Shown one piece after another: positions 52,176 to 61,208 of a DNA stretch of 64,000 nucleotides. Both the position numbers and the translations under genes were made by a program. The stretch comes from Gemmataceae bacterium. Lineage in GTDB: Bacteria > Planctomycetota > Planctomycetia > Gemmatales > Gemmataceae. Location of the stretch: assembly GCA_022842245.1 (NCBI GenBank), contig JALHPZ010000016.1, positions 62,001-126,000 on the forward strand, in the 5' to 3' direction. Position 1 is the first letter of the stretch. Every line of letters starts with the position of its first letter. The notes beneath the pieces were generated by a model. That model made no database searches, was not told where the DNA came from, and saw nothing but the letters and a program-made list of their open reading frames with translations.

Positions 52176-54953
52176 GTGGCCAAGCTGGCGCGTGCGGTCG
52201 CCGTCGCGCACGATCGCGGCGTCATCCATCGCGATTTGAAGCCGGCCAACGTCCTGCTCACGCGGGACGGCGAGCCGAAGATTGCCGACTTCGGCGTCGC
52301 GAAGCAATTGCGGGCGGAACGCGATTCGGCGGGCCGATTCCTCACGCAGACGGGCATGGTGGTCGGTACGCCGGAATACATGGCACCGGAGCAGGCACGC
52401 GGTGCGGAAGCCACCGCTTCGGCCGACAACTACGCACTCGGCGTGATCCTGTACGAGTTGCTCGTCGCTCGTGTGCCGTTGCAGGCACCCACCGCGGCCG
52501 AAACCATGCAACTCATCCAGCGACTGGAACCACTCGCACCTCGTCACCTCCAACCGGACCTGCCGCGCGACATCGAAACGATCTGCTTGAAATGCCTCGT
52601 GAAGGACCCCGCAAAGCGTTACGCGACGGCGAGAGAGATGGCAGAGGATCTCGAGCGGTTTCTGGAGCACCGGCCGATCGTCGCGCGGCGAGTCTCGGAA
52701 TGGGAACGGTTCGGGCGCTGGTGCCGGCGGAACCTCCACTTCGCGGCGACTCTCGGCGGCATCGCGGGGATCTTCCTCACCGCCTTCCTGCTCGTGTCAT
52801 GGAGTTACCGCCAGGCGGAAACGGCCCGCGCCGAGGAATCGCGGCAGCGCAAGATCGCCCAGTCACGTGGCGAACTGGAACGCTGGGAACGATACCGGGC
52901 GAACATCGTGGCGGCGGCCGGTTCGCTGCAAGCCAAAAACGCGGGCAACGCCGGCCGCATGCTCGAAGCGGCCCCTGTCGAACACCGGAACTGGGAATGG
53001 CGGCACTACCTCGGCCAGTTGGACCGTTCGCAACACGTTGAGCGATTCGAGACCTTACCGCAAAGCGGCCTGCTCATTGCGCTCGATGGAGATCGAATCA
53101 CCTTTGCGTCCGGCCTCCGCGCGTTGCACGTCTGGGACCTGAACACACGGCGCAACGCATCGGTTCACGCGGCGGATTCGGACGTGTCGTATTTTCAGGT
53201 GGCGCCGGATGGCCGCGTCTTCGGCCGTTTGCGCGGCGACGTGCTCGAGATCGCGGATCTCGCGACGGGCGAAATCCGCATGTGCCTGCCGGGCCTGAAG
53301 GCCCACTATATGAGCTACCACTTCAGTTCGGATTCGCGTCGACTCGCGACCGGCCAGTTCGACGGACGTAGCCAGCTTTGGGACATTGCCACGGGCCGAG
53401 AACTCGCGTCGCTCACTCCGCGCGAATGCCTACCCATGCCGATCGCAATCGACCCGAGCGCCCGGTGGGCCGTGTTCGTCAAGGAAGGGCTGGGCGTGGT
53501 CGAAATCGGAGACTTCGAACGCGGTACGATCGCGCACCGGCTCCAGGTCCACGAGCACGGGATCTTTGGTGCGTTCTTCAATCCCGCCGGTACGCACGTC
53601 GTCGTCACGGAACGGTTTCCTTCCAACACTTTGAAACTCTTCCGCCTCTCGAACGGTGCGCTCGAGCGGGAATTCACGGGACATTCGAACTGCATCGCGT
53701 GCTGCGCGTTCAGCCCCGACGGCCGGCGAATCGCCTCCGGGTCGGACGATCAAACCGTTTGCGTCTGGGACGTGGACACGGGACGTCGGCTCTTCGAGGG
53801 CGTGGGTCACCTTGGCCGCGTGAACACCCTCGCCTTTTCGCCCGATGGGCGAACGCTGGCATCGGGTTCCCACGACCAGACGATCCACCTTCGGGATGCC
53901 GAGACCGGAGCGACGCGAGAGGTGTTGTTCGGCCACGAGTCCGGCGTGTTCGACCTCGTCTTTACGAAGGATGGCCACCGACTCGTCACGATCTCCCTCG
54001 AACGCAGCCTTCGAGTCTGGGATATGCGCGCCATCGGTGCCGAGACGCTCCGCGGCCACGGGTCCTTCGTTTACGGCACAGCCTTTCATCCCGACGGCGA
54101 ACGCGTGGCCTCCGCAGCCTGGGACGGGACCGCCCGACTCTGGAACGCGACAACGGGTCAGGAACTGGCCAGTTTCGACCACGGCCCCGGTGCCGTCGTC
54201 ACCGCCGTCGCGTTCGATCCCGCCGGTGCCCGTCTCGCGACCCGGTCGCGGGCCGCCGTTCAACTGTTCGACCATGCCACCGGCCGAACACTGAAACGGT
54301 GGGACGTGCCCGTCAACAGTTGGCACGATACCCGCTTGGCGTTCGACCCGACCGGTCGATGGATCGCCACCGGAGGCGACGGTTGCGTCCTGCAGGTCTT
54401 CGATTCCCGCGGCACGGACGATTTTGCGCTCGCCGGCCACGCCAACGAAGTCCGCGACGTCGCCTTCAGCCCCGACGGGCGCTGGCTCGTCAGCGGGGGC
54501 GACGACGGCGATTGCGAAGTCCTCGTCTGGGACTTCGCCGCGCGCCGCGCCGTCCACAGACTCCATGGGCACACGCAGGGGATCTTCGGCCTCTCCTTCT
54601 CCGCTGCCGGCGACAAACTCGCGACCGCCTCCGTCGACAACACCGTGAAAATCTGGAACACGGCGGATTGGAGCGAACTTGGTACACTCGGGCATCCATC
54701 CCGCGTTTATGGTGTCGCATTCTCACCGGACGGCAGACGGCTCGCGTGTGCCTGTGCGGATAACAGCATCCGTCTTTGGGACCCGAAAACGCTTCAAGAG
54801 GCTACTGAACTCCGCGGCCATGGGCAGTACGTCCACCATGTCGCCTTCAGCCCCGACGGCACGCGTCTTGTCTCCGGTTCCGGCGACAAGACCCTACGCA
54901 TCTGGGATACGCGGTCGCTGAAGGACCGTGCGGGGCACTTCGGCAAACGCTAG
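52176..54953 (+). CDS. Ser/Thr protein kinase C-lobe plus transmembrane helix and WD40 propeller (downstream fragment)
   Basis: 925 residues in the same frame as the preceding fragment. It opens with the kinase C-lobe: catalytic loop HRDLKPAN (residues 18-25), DFGVAK, and APEQ. A single membrane helix (GGIAGIFLTAFLLVSWSY) comes next, and then at least eight WD40 repeats such as GHSNCIACCAFSPDGR and GHVHH-type GHGQYVHHVAFSPDG. Full kinases of this plan are very common in Gemmata-like planctomycetes and sense outside signals through the propeller. Without the glycine loop and Lys the fragment should be inactive. The nominal GTG start at 52176 has no ribosome site. The 3' end overlaps the convergent Dus gene by 60 bases. 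Confidence 0.85.
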   Translation: MAKLARAVAVAHDRGVIHRDLKPANVLLTRDGEPKIADFGVAKQLRAERDSAGRFLTQTGMVVGTPEYMAPEQARGAEATASADNYALGVILYELLVARVPLQAPTAAETMQLIQRLEPLAPRHLQPDLPRDIETICLKCLVKDPAKRYATAREMAEDLERFLEHRPIVARRVSEWERFGRWCRRNLHFAATLGGIAGIFLTAFLLVSWSYRQAETARAEESRQRKIAQSRGELERWERYRANIVAAAGSLQAKNAGNAGRMLEAAPVEHRNWEWRHYLGQLDRSQHVERFETLPQSGLLIALDGDRITFASGLRALHVWDLNTRRNASVHAADSDVSYFQVAPDGRVFGRLRGDVLEIADLATGEIRMCLPGLKAHYMSYHFSSDSRRLATGQFDGRSQLWDIATGRELASLTPRECLPMPIAIDPSARWAVFVKEGLGVVEIGDFERGTIAHRLQVHEHGIFGAFFNPAGTHVVVTERFPSNTLKLFRLSNGALEREFTGHSNCIACCAFSPDGRRIASGSDDQTVCVWDVDTGRRLFEGVGHLGRVNTLAFSPDGRTLASGSHDQTIHLRDAETGATREVLFGHESGVFDLVFTKDGHRLVTISLERSLRVWDMRAIGAETLRGHGSFVYGTAFHPDGERVASAAWDGTARLWNATTGQELASFDHGPGAVVTAVAFDPAGARLATRSRAAVQLFDHATGRTLKRWDVPVNSWHDTRLAFDPTGRWIATGGDGCVLQVFDSRGTDDFALAGHANEVRDVAFSPDGRWLVSGGDDGDCEVLVWDFAARRAVHRLHGHTQGIFGLSFSAAGDKLATASVDNTVKIWNTADWSELGTLGHPSRVYGVAFSPDGRRLACACADNSIRLWDPKTLQEATELRGHGQYVHHVAFSPDGTRLVSGSGDKTLRIWDTRSLKDRAGHFGKR

Positions 54954-55943
54954 CGAATCGCACGGGAGATCGTTGAAACACTCCTCGCGGACGGAATCGT
55001 CTAGGATCGCCAACAGTTCGAGTGGACAGGTTGCCCGTTTGATCTCATCGAATCGTTTGAACGTGCCATAGGCCGCCGCGATTCGGAGCCACTGCTTCCA
55101 CCGCTTTGCCAGTCCTGGCGAAGGTCCGTCAGGCGTCCGTTCCATCAACCGTCTCAGTTGGGCGGGCCAGTCAATCGTGCTGACCGGCCGTTGTTCCGCG
55201 AGGCCGAGTTCGGCGGCGACTCGCCCCGCCAGTTCCGGATCGGCCAGCGCCCCACGGCCGAGCATGAAGTGCTTGCATCCCGATTCCTCTCGGCATCGAC
55301 GGAACTCCGCAATGGTTCGGATGTCGCCGTTCGCTACGACCGGGATTCCCAGTTGATCGCGAACCTGCCCGATCAGCGGCCAGAACACCGGCGGCGCGTA
55401 GCCCTGGGTCCGGGTGCGCGCGTGAATGGTGATCCACTCCGCGCCGCCCTCGGCCGCCATCGCGGCATTCTCGAAGATCGCATCGACGCGGTCCCACCCG
55501 AGCCGCATCTTGGCAGACACGGGCACTTCGACGGGGACTGCGGCGCGGACGGCGGCGACGATTTCGCGGATCCGCCGCGGGTAGCGGAGCAGGGTGGCCC
55601 CGCCATCGTGCCGATTGACGGTCGGGGCCGGGCAGCCGAAGTTCAAGTCGATCGCAATGGCGCCCAGTGCAACGGCGGTCGCCGCCGATTCCGCCATCAG
55701 GCCGGCATCACCACCTAAAAGTTGAACCTGCACAGGCAGGCCGGTGGGCGTTCGACAGCCGGTGCGGAGTTCCGGCACGTGGCGGAGCAGGGACGTACGA
55801 GAAATCGGGAGATGTGCCACGCGGAGGAATTCGGACACCGCGAATGTGAATGCGCCGCCAGCACCCTGCAACGCCCGCATGGGGGCATCGGTGACGCCCT
55901 CCATCGGGGCAAGGATCAGCGCAGGCGAGTCCGGACGGAGCAT
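54894..55943 (-). CDS. tRNA-dihydrouridine synthase
   Basis: 349 residues. FMN-dependent Dus enzymes reduce uridines in the tRNA D-loop. Visible motifs: [46 protein letters not shown] with the active-site Cys, [12 protein letters not shown] (His/Arg for substrate) and VVANGDIRT with FMN-phosphate-binding GRGALADP. The sequence is closest in layout to the DusC branch. ATG 55943 is used because the enzyme fold starts directly there; a longer frame exists upstream. No ribosome site is visible. A possible TACAAT -10 lies about 6 bases before the start, so the mRNA could be leaderless. Confidence 0.93.
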   Translation of the reverse strand: MLRPDSPALILAPMEGVTDAPMRALQGAGGAFTFAVSEFLRVAHLPISRTSLLRHVPELRTGCRTPTGLPVQVQLLGGDAGLMAESAATAVALGAIAIDLNFGCPAPTVNRHDGGATLLRYPRRIREIVAAVRAAVPVEVPVSAKMRLGWDRVDAIFENAAMAAEGGAEWITIHARTRTQGYAPPVFWPLIGQVRDQLGIPVVANGDIRTIAEFRRCREESGCKHFMLGRGALADPELAGRVAAELGLAEQRPVSTIDWPAQLRRLMERTPDGPSPGLAKRWKQWLRIAAAYGTFKRFDEIKRATCPLELLAILDDSVREECFNDLPCDSLAFAEVPRTVLQRPRIPDA

Positions 55944-56008
55944 CCAGAGATTGTAGCCGCCCGGCTTCCATACTTTGTATCGTGTGTCGGGAACGAAGGA
56001 GAGTTGTG

Positions 56009-56761
56009 ATGGTGGATTCGGGAAAGGTCGCGCTGGTGACGGGAGCCGGTTCGGGCATCGGTCGTGCCGTAGCGCTGGCATTGTTGCGCGAAGGGTATCG
56101 CGTCGTGCTGGCGGGGCGGCGGCCGGACGCACTGGCGGCGACGGCGGCGCTGGCGGCAGAAACCACCTCGCTTGCCGTCCCGACGGATGTGACTGATCCG
56201 GCATCGGTTCAATCTCTGTTCGAGAGGACGGTTCACGAGTTCGGCCGTCTTGACGTACTCTTCAACAACGCCGGGATCAGCGCTCCGGCGGTGCCGCTGG
56301 AAGACCTCAGCTACGCACAGTGGCGGCAGGTGGTGGATGTGAATCTCACCGGGCCGTTCCTTTGCACTCAGGAGGCGTTCAAGGTGATGAAGGCCCAGTC
56401 GCCGCGCGGGGGGCGGATCATCAACAACGGGTCGATCTCCGCGACCGCGCCTCGTCCGAATTCCGCGCCCTACACGGCCACGAAGCATGCGATCACCGGC
56501 CTCACCAAGTCCACATCGCTGGACGGTCGCAAGTACGACATCGCCTGCGGTCAGATTGATATCGGCAACGCCGCGACGGAAATGACCACCCGGATGGCGG
56601 ACGGAATCTTGCAGGCCAACGGCACGATCGCGGTCGAGCCTCGGATGGACGTGGAGCACGTGGCGCGGGCCGTGGTCTACATGGCCGGGCTGCCGCTCGA
56701 AGCGAACGTACTGTTCATGACCGTGATGGCGAGCCAGATGCCGCTCGTGGGGCGCGGGTAG
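56009..56761 (+). CDS. SDR-family oxidoreductase
   Basis: 250 residues, the classical short-chain dehydrogenase size. The cofactor motif TGAGSGIG is at 11-18, NNAG near residue 89, and the catalytic Ser142, Tyr155 and Lys159 (YTATK) are in place. The Arg-rich loop after strand 2 (AGRRPD) suggests NADP(H) preference. The substrate is unknown. AAGGAGA lies 6 bases before the ATG. It is divergent from the Dus gene and convergent with a DUF1501 gene. The C-terminus lacks the usual GG..S.V.GG.. tail and ends [16 protein letters not shown]. Confidence 0.92.
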   Translation: MVDSGKVALVTGAGSGIGRAVALALLREGYRVVLAGRRPDALAATAALAAETTSLAVPTDVTDPASVQSLFERTVHEFGRLDVLFNNAGISAPAVPLEDLSYAQWRQVVDVNLTGPFLCTQEAFKVMKAQSPRGGRIINNGSISATAPRPNSAPYTATKHAITGLTKSTSLDGRKYDIACGQIDIGNAATEMTTRMADGILQANGTIAVEPRMDVEHVARAVVYMAGLPLEANVLFMTVMASQMPLVGRG

Positions 56762-56764
56762 GAA

Positions 56765-58165
56765 TCAGGCGAACAGATCCCGGATCGGCTCGCCGTCGGG
56801 TACAAGCATGAGCGGGCGGTTGAGCGGGTCGGTGAGCATCGAATCCGGTGCGATCCCCATCGCATGATAGATCGTTGCGACGATGTCACTGGCAGTTACC
56901 GGGTTCAGGCTGGGGTAGGCGCCATGCCGGTCGCTGGCGCCGTGGACGTATCCGCCCTTCAATCCGCCCCCAGCGAAGAGTACGGAGTAGCAAAACTCCC
57001 AGTGATCGCGGCCGGCGCCCCCGTTGATTTTCGGCGTGCGACCGATCTCGCCCATGACGACGACGAGCGTGCGTTCCAGCAACCCGCGGTCGGTCAGGTC
57101 GGTGATGAGTTGTGTGAACCCGCGGTCGAAGGGCGGGAGGAGTTCGTTCTTGAGTTTGCCGAAGTTGTTGCCGTGCGTGTCCCAGGTGGCGTTGGCGTCC
57201 GGCGCCCACGAGATGCAGGCGAGGCGCGTGCCGGCTTCGACCAGCCGCCGGGCGAGCAGCAGGCTTTGGCCGTAGATGTTCCGGCCATAGGCGTCGCGGA
57301 CCTTCGCGGATTCCTGATCCAGCTTGAAGGCGCGCTGGGCGCTCGATGAAGTGAGCAGATCGCAGGCGCGGGCTTGGAGCCGTTCCAGCGCGTCGGCCTG
57401 TCCGCTCCGCGCGGAACTTCCGACGCGGTTCACGCCGTTCAATAACTCGCTGCGATCGCGCACGCGGTCGAGGGTCATCCCGGCTTCGGGGGTCAACGCG
57501 GGCAGGTCAAAGCCGGCCGGATCCTTGCCGCCCTTGAGCACAAGGAACGGGTCGTTCGTCTTGCCGAGCCAACCACCCAGGAAGCCCGGTTGCGGCGGTC
57601 CGCCCGCGCCCTCCGCCGTCAGGTAAGGCATCAGGACGTAGGGCATCACTTTCGACGTGGGTGGCCGAAAGTAGCCGACGGCGGAACCGATGGCGGGGTG
57701 GTCCGTGGGCTTCGCGCCGACGATGCCGGCTTTCACGCCGCTCGGGATGCCGGTGAGCGCGGTGTACACGGCCGGGGCGTGCGCGACTTCCTTGTGGTGG
57801 ACGGACCGCACGAGCGTGCAGCGATCCATGATCTTCGCAAGCCGTGGCAGGTGTTCGCAGACCCGTATGCCCGGCACCGACGTGGCGACGGGTTGGAACT
57901 CGCTGCGCATCTCCTTCGGCAGGTCCGGCTTCATGTCCCACATGTCGAGGTGGCTGGGGCCGCCGTTGAGGAATACGAGGATGCACGAATCCGCGGCGCT
58001 CGACTGCGATCGTCGTTCGCGTGCCGCCAGGAGGTTCGGCAGCGAAAGGTTGAGTGCGCCAATCGCGCCGATCTGGAGCATGTTTCGGCGCGAGAGGCCG
58101 GCCGGACCCGGACAGGGGCCTGGCTCTCGAATGGGTACGGCTGGCGAAGGTGTTCCGGCGGGCAT
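56765..58165 (-). CDS. DUF1501 domain-containing protein, Tat-type N-terminus
   Basis: 466 residues. The N-terminus MPAGTPSPAVPI leads to a twin-arginine motif (SRRNMLQIG, Arg26-Arg27) and a hydrophobic stretch, consistent with Tat export. Conserved blocks LVFLNGGPSHLDMWDMKP, RSVHHKEVAHAP, WAPDANATWDTHGNNF, MGEIGRTPK and GRDHWEFCYSVLFAGGG mark DUF1501. It is distinct from the other DUF1501 protein in this window (different N-terminal half). Activity is unknown; the family is sulfatase/phosphatase-like. The gene shares a 234-base upstream region with the divergent esterase fusion gene and ends 3 bases from the SDR gene. Confidence 0.9.
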   Translation of the reverse strand: MPAGTPSPAVPIREPGPCPGPAGLSRRNMLQIGAIGALNLSLPNLLAARERRSQSSAADSCILVFLNGGPSHLDMWDMKPDLPKEMRSEFQPVATSVPGIRVCEHLPRLAKIMDRCTLVRSVHHKEVAHAPAVYTALTGIPSGVKAGIVGAKPTDHPAIGSAVGYFRPPTSKVMPYVLMPYLTAEGAGGPPQPGFLGGWLGKTNDPFLVLKGGKDPAGFDLPALTPEAGMTLDRVRDRSELLNGVNRVGSSARSGQADALERLQARACDLLTSSSAQRAFKLDQESAKVRDAYGRNIYGQSLLLARRLVEAGTRLACISWAPDANATWDTHGNNFGKLKNELLPPFDRGFTQLITDLTDRGLLERTLVVVMGEIGRTPKINGGAGRDHWEFCYSVLFAGGGLKGGYVHGASDRHGAYPSLNPVTASDIVATIYHAMGIAPDSMLTDPLNRPLMLVPDGEPIRDLFA

Positions 58166-58399
58166 CGTCGGACTCGATAATAATTGGAGACGGATCGGCG
58201 ACCGTGCAACGGTCCACTTCGGCGGGATTATCGAGCATAACGTGTCATGGTCGGAATTGCGATGGAAAATCGCGTACCGCGTACGAACGGACGATTGTGA
58301 TTCGGTTCTTCTGGCATCCCCGCCAGGATTCTGGAAGTGAATCAAATTTTCGGTAAAGAAATCCCGCTGTCCGAACGCACTGCTACCGGGAGTCCGTCG

Positions 58400-60997
58400 A
58401 TGAAACCTCTCCTGCCGGGATTGCTCGCCCTCGTCTTTGCACTGTCCGTTTCCCCCGGCCGTTCGACGGCGCAGGACCATCCCGACCGCATCGTGCAGCC
58501 CGGCGTCCCGCAAGGGAAAGTGACGTCGGACCAGTTCTCGGAGAGCAAAATCTATCCCGGCACGAAACGCGACTACAGTGTCTATGTGCCGGCGCAGTAC
58601 AAGCCCGAAGAACCGGCCGCGCTGATGGTATTCATGGATGGCAGCGGCTACGCGAACCCGAAGGGCGGCTTCCGCGTGCCGATCGTGTTCGACAATCTCA
58701 TCCACAAGAAGGCGATGCCCGTGACGATCGCCGTGTTCGTGAATCCGGGCACGATCCCGGCCACCATGCCCGGCGCGCAGGCCCGAAGCAATCGCTCGTT
58801 CGAATACGACTCGATGGGCGACACTTATGCGAAGTTCCTGGTCGAAGAATTCCTGCCGGTGGCGCTCAAGGGGTTGAACGTCACGAAGGACCCGACGAAG
58901 CGGGCCGTCTGCGGCATCTCGTCGAGCGGCATCTGCGCGTTCACGGTCGCGTGGGAGAAGCCGGAGCAGTTCGGCCTCGTGCTGAGCCACATCGGCAGCT
59001 TCACGAACATCCGCGGCGGTTGGGCCTATCCGGGCCTCGTGCGCAAGACGAAGGCCAAGCCGAAGGCGATCAAGGTGTACCTGCAGGACGGCAAGGACGA
59101 CCTGAACAACCTCCACGGCAACTGGCCGCTCGGTAATCAGGAACTCGCGATGGCGCTGCAATTCGCCGGCTACACTTACAAGCTCGAAATGACCGAGGGC
59201 GGCCACAGCGGCAAGTGGGGCGGCGAAGGGTTGCCCGAGGCGCTCAAGTGGCTCTGGAACGACAAGTCCGAAAGCACGAAACTGCCGCACGTCGAAACGA
59301 AACCGGAATGGAAGCCTCACCCGGACGCCGTCGCGAAGGACGGCGTGCCGAAGGGGAAGGTCGAACAAATGCCGGAGTTCGAATCGAAGATCTTCCCGAA
59401 CACAACGCGAGCCTGGTCGATCTATGTCCCGGCGCAATACTCCGCGGACAAACCCGCCGCTCTGATGGTCTTTCAGGACGGCGAGGGGATGAAGAACGTC
59501 AACGGCCGCTGGCGCGTGCCGACCGTCTTTGACAACCTGATCGCGCGCGGCGACATGCCGCCGACGATCGCGGTCTTCATCAACCCAGGCCACGAGAAGG
59601 GCAAGCCGCGCGTGCAAGGGCGGCACTCCAACCGCGGCTTCGAGTACGACAGCCTCGGTGAACGCTACGTGCGATTCCTGACCGAAGAGATCATTCCGGA
59701 AGTCAAGAAGAAGTACTCGATCTCGGACGACCCGGAGACGCACGCGATCGGCGGCTCCAGTTCCGGTGCGATTTGCGCCTTCACCGCCGCTTGGGAGCGC
59801 ACCGACGTCTTCCGCAAGGTCTACTCGAGCGTCGGCAGTTTCACGAACCTGCGCGGCGGCGACGTCTACCCCACGCTGGTCCGCAAGACGGAACCCAAAC
59901 CGATCCGCGTATACATGGCCGACACGAGCGGCGACATCGACAACGCCTTCGGAAGCTGGCCGTGGGTGAACCAGCAGATGGCGTCCGCGCTCAAGTACAT
60001 GGCCTATGACGTCCGCTTCGACTGGGCAGAAGGCTACGCCCACAATGCCGACTTCGGCGGGTCGAAGTTCCCCGAGGCGATGAAGTGGCTCTGGCGCAAG
60101 GAAAAGCACACGCCCGTCTTCGATACCAAGGGTGACCTCGGGGGCGACCTGACTCTGCTCAACCTGCTAGTGCGCGATCAATCGTGGCAGGTCGTCGCCA
60201 AGGACCTCGGCTTCGCGGACGCGCTCTGCGCCGACAAGGCCGGCAACTTGTACTTCTGCGACATGCGGGCGCCCGCCGTCCTCCGCATCGGCGTCGACGG
60301 TACGCGCAAGGAGATCTGCAAGGAGTCGGTCAGCGGCCTGGAATTCAGCCCGGATGAATCGGTGCTGTATGGCTGTCAGGGGGCGAAGAAGCGGGTCATC
60401 GCGATCAGTCCCGCCAGTGGCGAAGTCAAGGTTGTCGCGGAAGGGGTGACTCCGAACGACCTCGCGGTGACGAAAGACGGTTTCATCCTGATCACGGAGA
60501 CCGGTGCGAAACAGGTGACGCGCATCGACCCGAAGACCGGTGACGTGAAAGTCGTGGATACGGGCGTCAATAAACCCAACGGCATCGCGATCTCGAACGA
60601 CGGCGGCACGCTGGCCGTGTCGGATTACGGCGGCACGCACACCTGGACGTTCCGCGTGAATGCGCAGGGCGTCCTCGACGCCAAGATGCCGACGATGCCG
60701 ATGCGCCTGCCGATCGATCCCAAGGGCGAGTTCAAATTCAACGAACCGCCGCCGTACATCCAGAACTCCCAATGCGACGGGATGGCGGTCGATAAAGCCG
60801 GGCGGTACTACGTCACGAGCAAGCTCGGCGTGCAGATCTTCGATCCAACCGGCCGCCCCTGCGGCGTGCTGCCGAAGGTTGACGCCGATCAACCGCTGAC
60901 GACGTGCATCCTCGCCGGCCCTGACCACAGCACGCTCTACATCGCGCACGGCAAGACGATCTACAGCCGCAAGCTCACCGTCCAGAAGCCGAAGTGA
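58400..60997 (+). CDS. Secreted tandem esterase fused to SMP-30/gluconolactonase-like propeller
   Basis: 865 residues with a signal peptide (MKPLLPGLLALVFALS, cleaving near STAQ). Residues about 35-295 and 315-605 are two copies of an IroE/feruloyl-esterase-like alpha/beta hydrolase (each with YVPAQY, ALMVF.DG, EYDS.G, GSFTN.RGG and a KWLW end). Copy 2 has the canonical GSSSG nucleophile motif (Ser454). Copy 1 has GISSSG with the second Gly replaced by Ser (Ser174). Residues about 615-865 form an SMP-30-like beta-propeller (NDLAVTKDGFILITETG; GIAISNDGGTLAVSD). It probably hydrolyses carbohydrate esters and perhaps lactones outside the cell. GGGAG is 7 bases before the ATG. Confidence 0.88.
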   Translation: MKPLLPGLLALVFALSVSPGRSTAQDHPDRIVQPGVPQGKVTSDQFSESKIYPGTKRDYSVYVPAQYKPEEPAALMVFMDGSGYANPKGGFRVPIVFDNLIHKKAMPVTIAVFVNPGTIPATMPGAQARSNRSFEYDSMGDTYAKFLVEEFLPVALKGLNVTKDPTKRAVCGISSSGICAFTVAWEKPEQFGLVLSHIGSFTNIRGGWAYPGLVRKTKAKPKAIKVYLQDGKDDLNNLHGNWPLGNQELAMALQFAGYTYKLEMTEGGHSGKWGGEGLPEALKWLWNDKSESTKLPHVETKPEWKPHPDAVAKDGVPKGKVEQMPEFESKIFPNTTRAWSIYVPAQYSADKPAALMVFQDGEGMKNVNGRWRVPTVFDNLIARGDMPPTIAVFINPGHEKGKPRVQGRHSNRGFEYDSLGERYVRFLTEEIIPEVKKKYSISDDPETHAIGGSSSGAICAFTAAWERTDVFRKVYSSVGSFTNLRGGDVYPTLVRKTEPKPIRVYMADTSGDIDNAFGSWPWVNQQMASALKYMAYDVRFDWAEGYAHNADFGGSKFPEAMKWLWRKEKHTPVFDTKGDLGGDLTLLNLLVRDQSWQVVAKDLGFADALCADKAGNLYFCDMRAPAVLRIGVDGTRKEICKESVSGLEFSPDESVLYGCQGAKKRVIAISPASGEVKVVAEGVTPNDLAVTKDGFILITETGAKQVTRIDPKTGDVKVVDTGVNKPNGIAISNDGGTLAVSDYGGTHTWTFRVNAQGVLDAKMPTMPMRLPIDPKGEFKFNEPPPYIQNSQCDGMAVDKAGRYYVTSKLGVQIFDPTGRPCGVLPKVDADQPLTTCILAGPDHSTLYIAHGKTIYSRKLTVQKPK

Positions 60998-61208
60998 TCG
61001 AACCAATCCGGCCGACAGTTCGACAGTGAATCCCCGCGGTGCTCGTCGTCCGACGCACCGCGGACACGAACTCACTTGCAGGCTAGCCAATCGGTTCGTG
61101 CCCGGTGTCGGACGAACCGGATACACTGATCGCATTCCAGCGAGCGGTCCGAATCTGCCGCGGCCGCTCATCAATTCCCGCCTGGCCTGCCGATCGCGAG
61201 TTCGCCCG

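Noticed and set aside
51387-52739. N-terminal extension of the PVC-type dehydrogenase frame
   Set aside because: It runs antisense through the kinase gene, whereas a clear signal peptide marks the start at 51386.
58166-60109. N-terminal extension of the second DUF1501 frame
   Set aside because: It is antisense to the secreted esterase gene; the twin-arginine start is at 58165.
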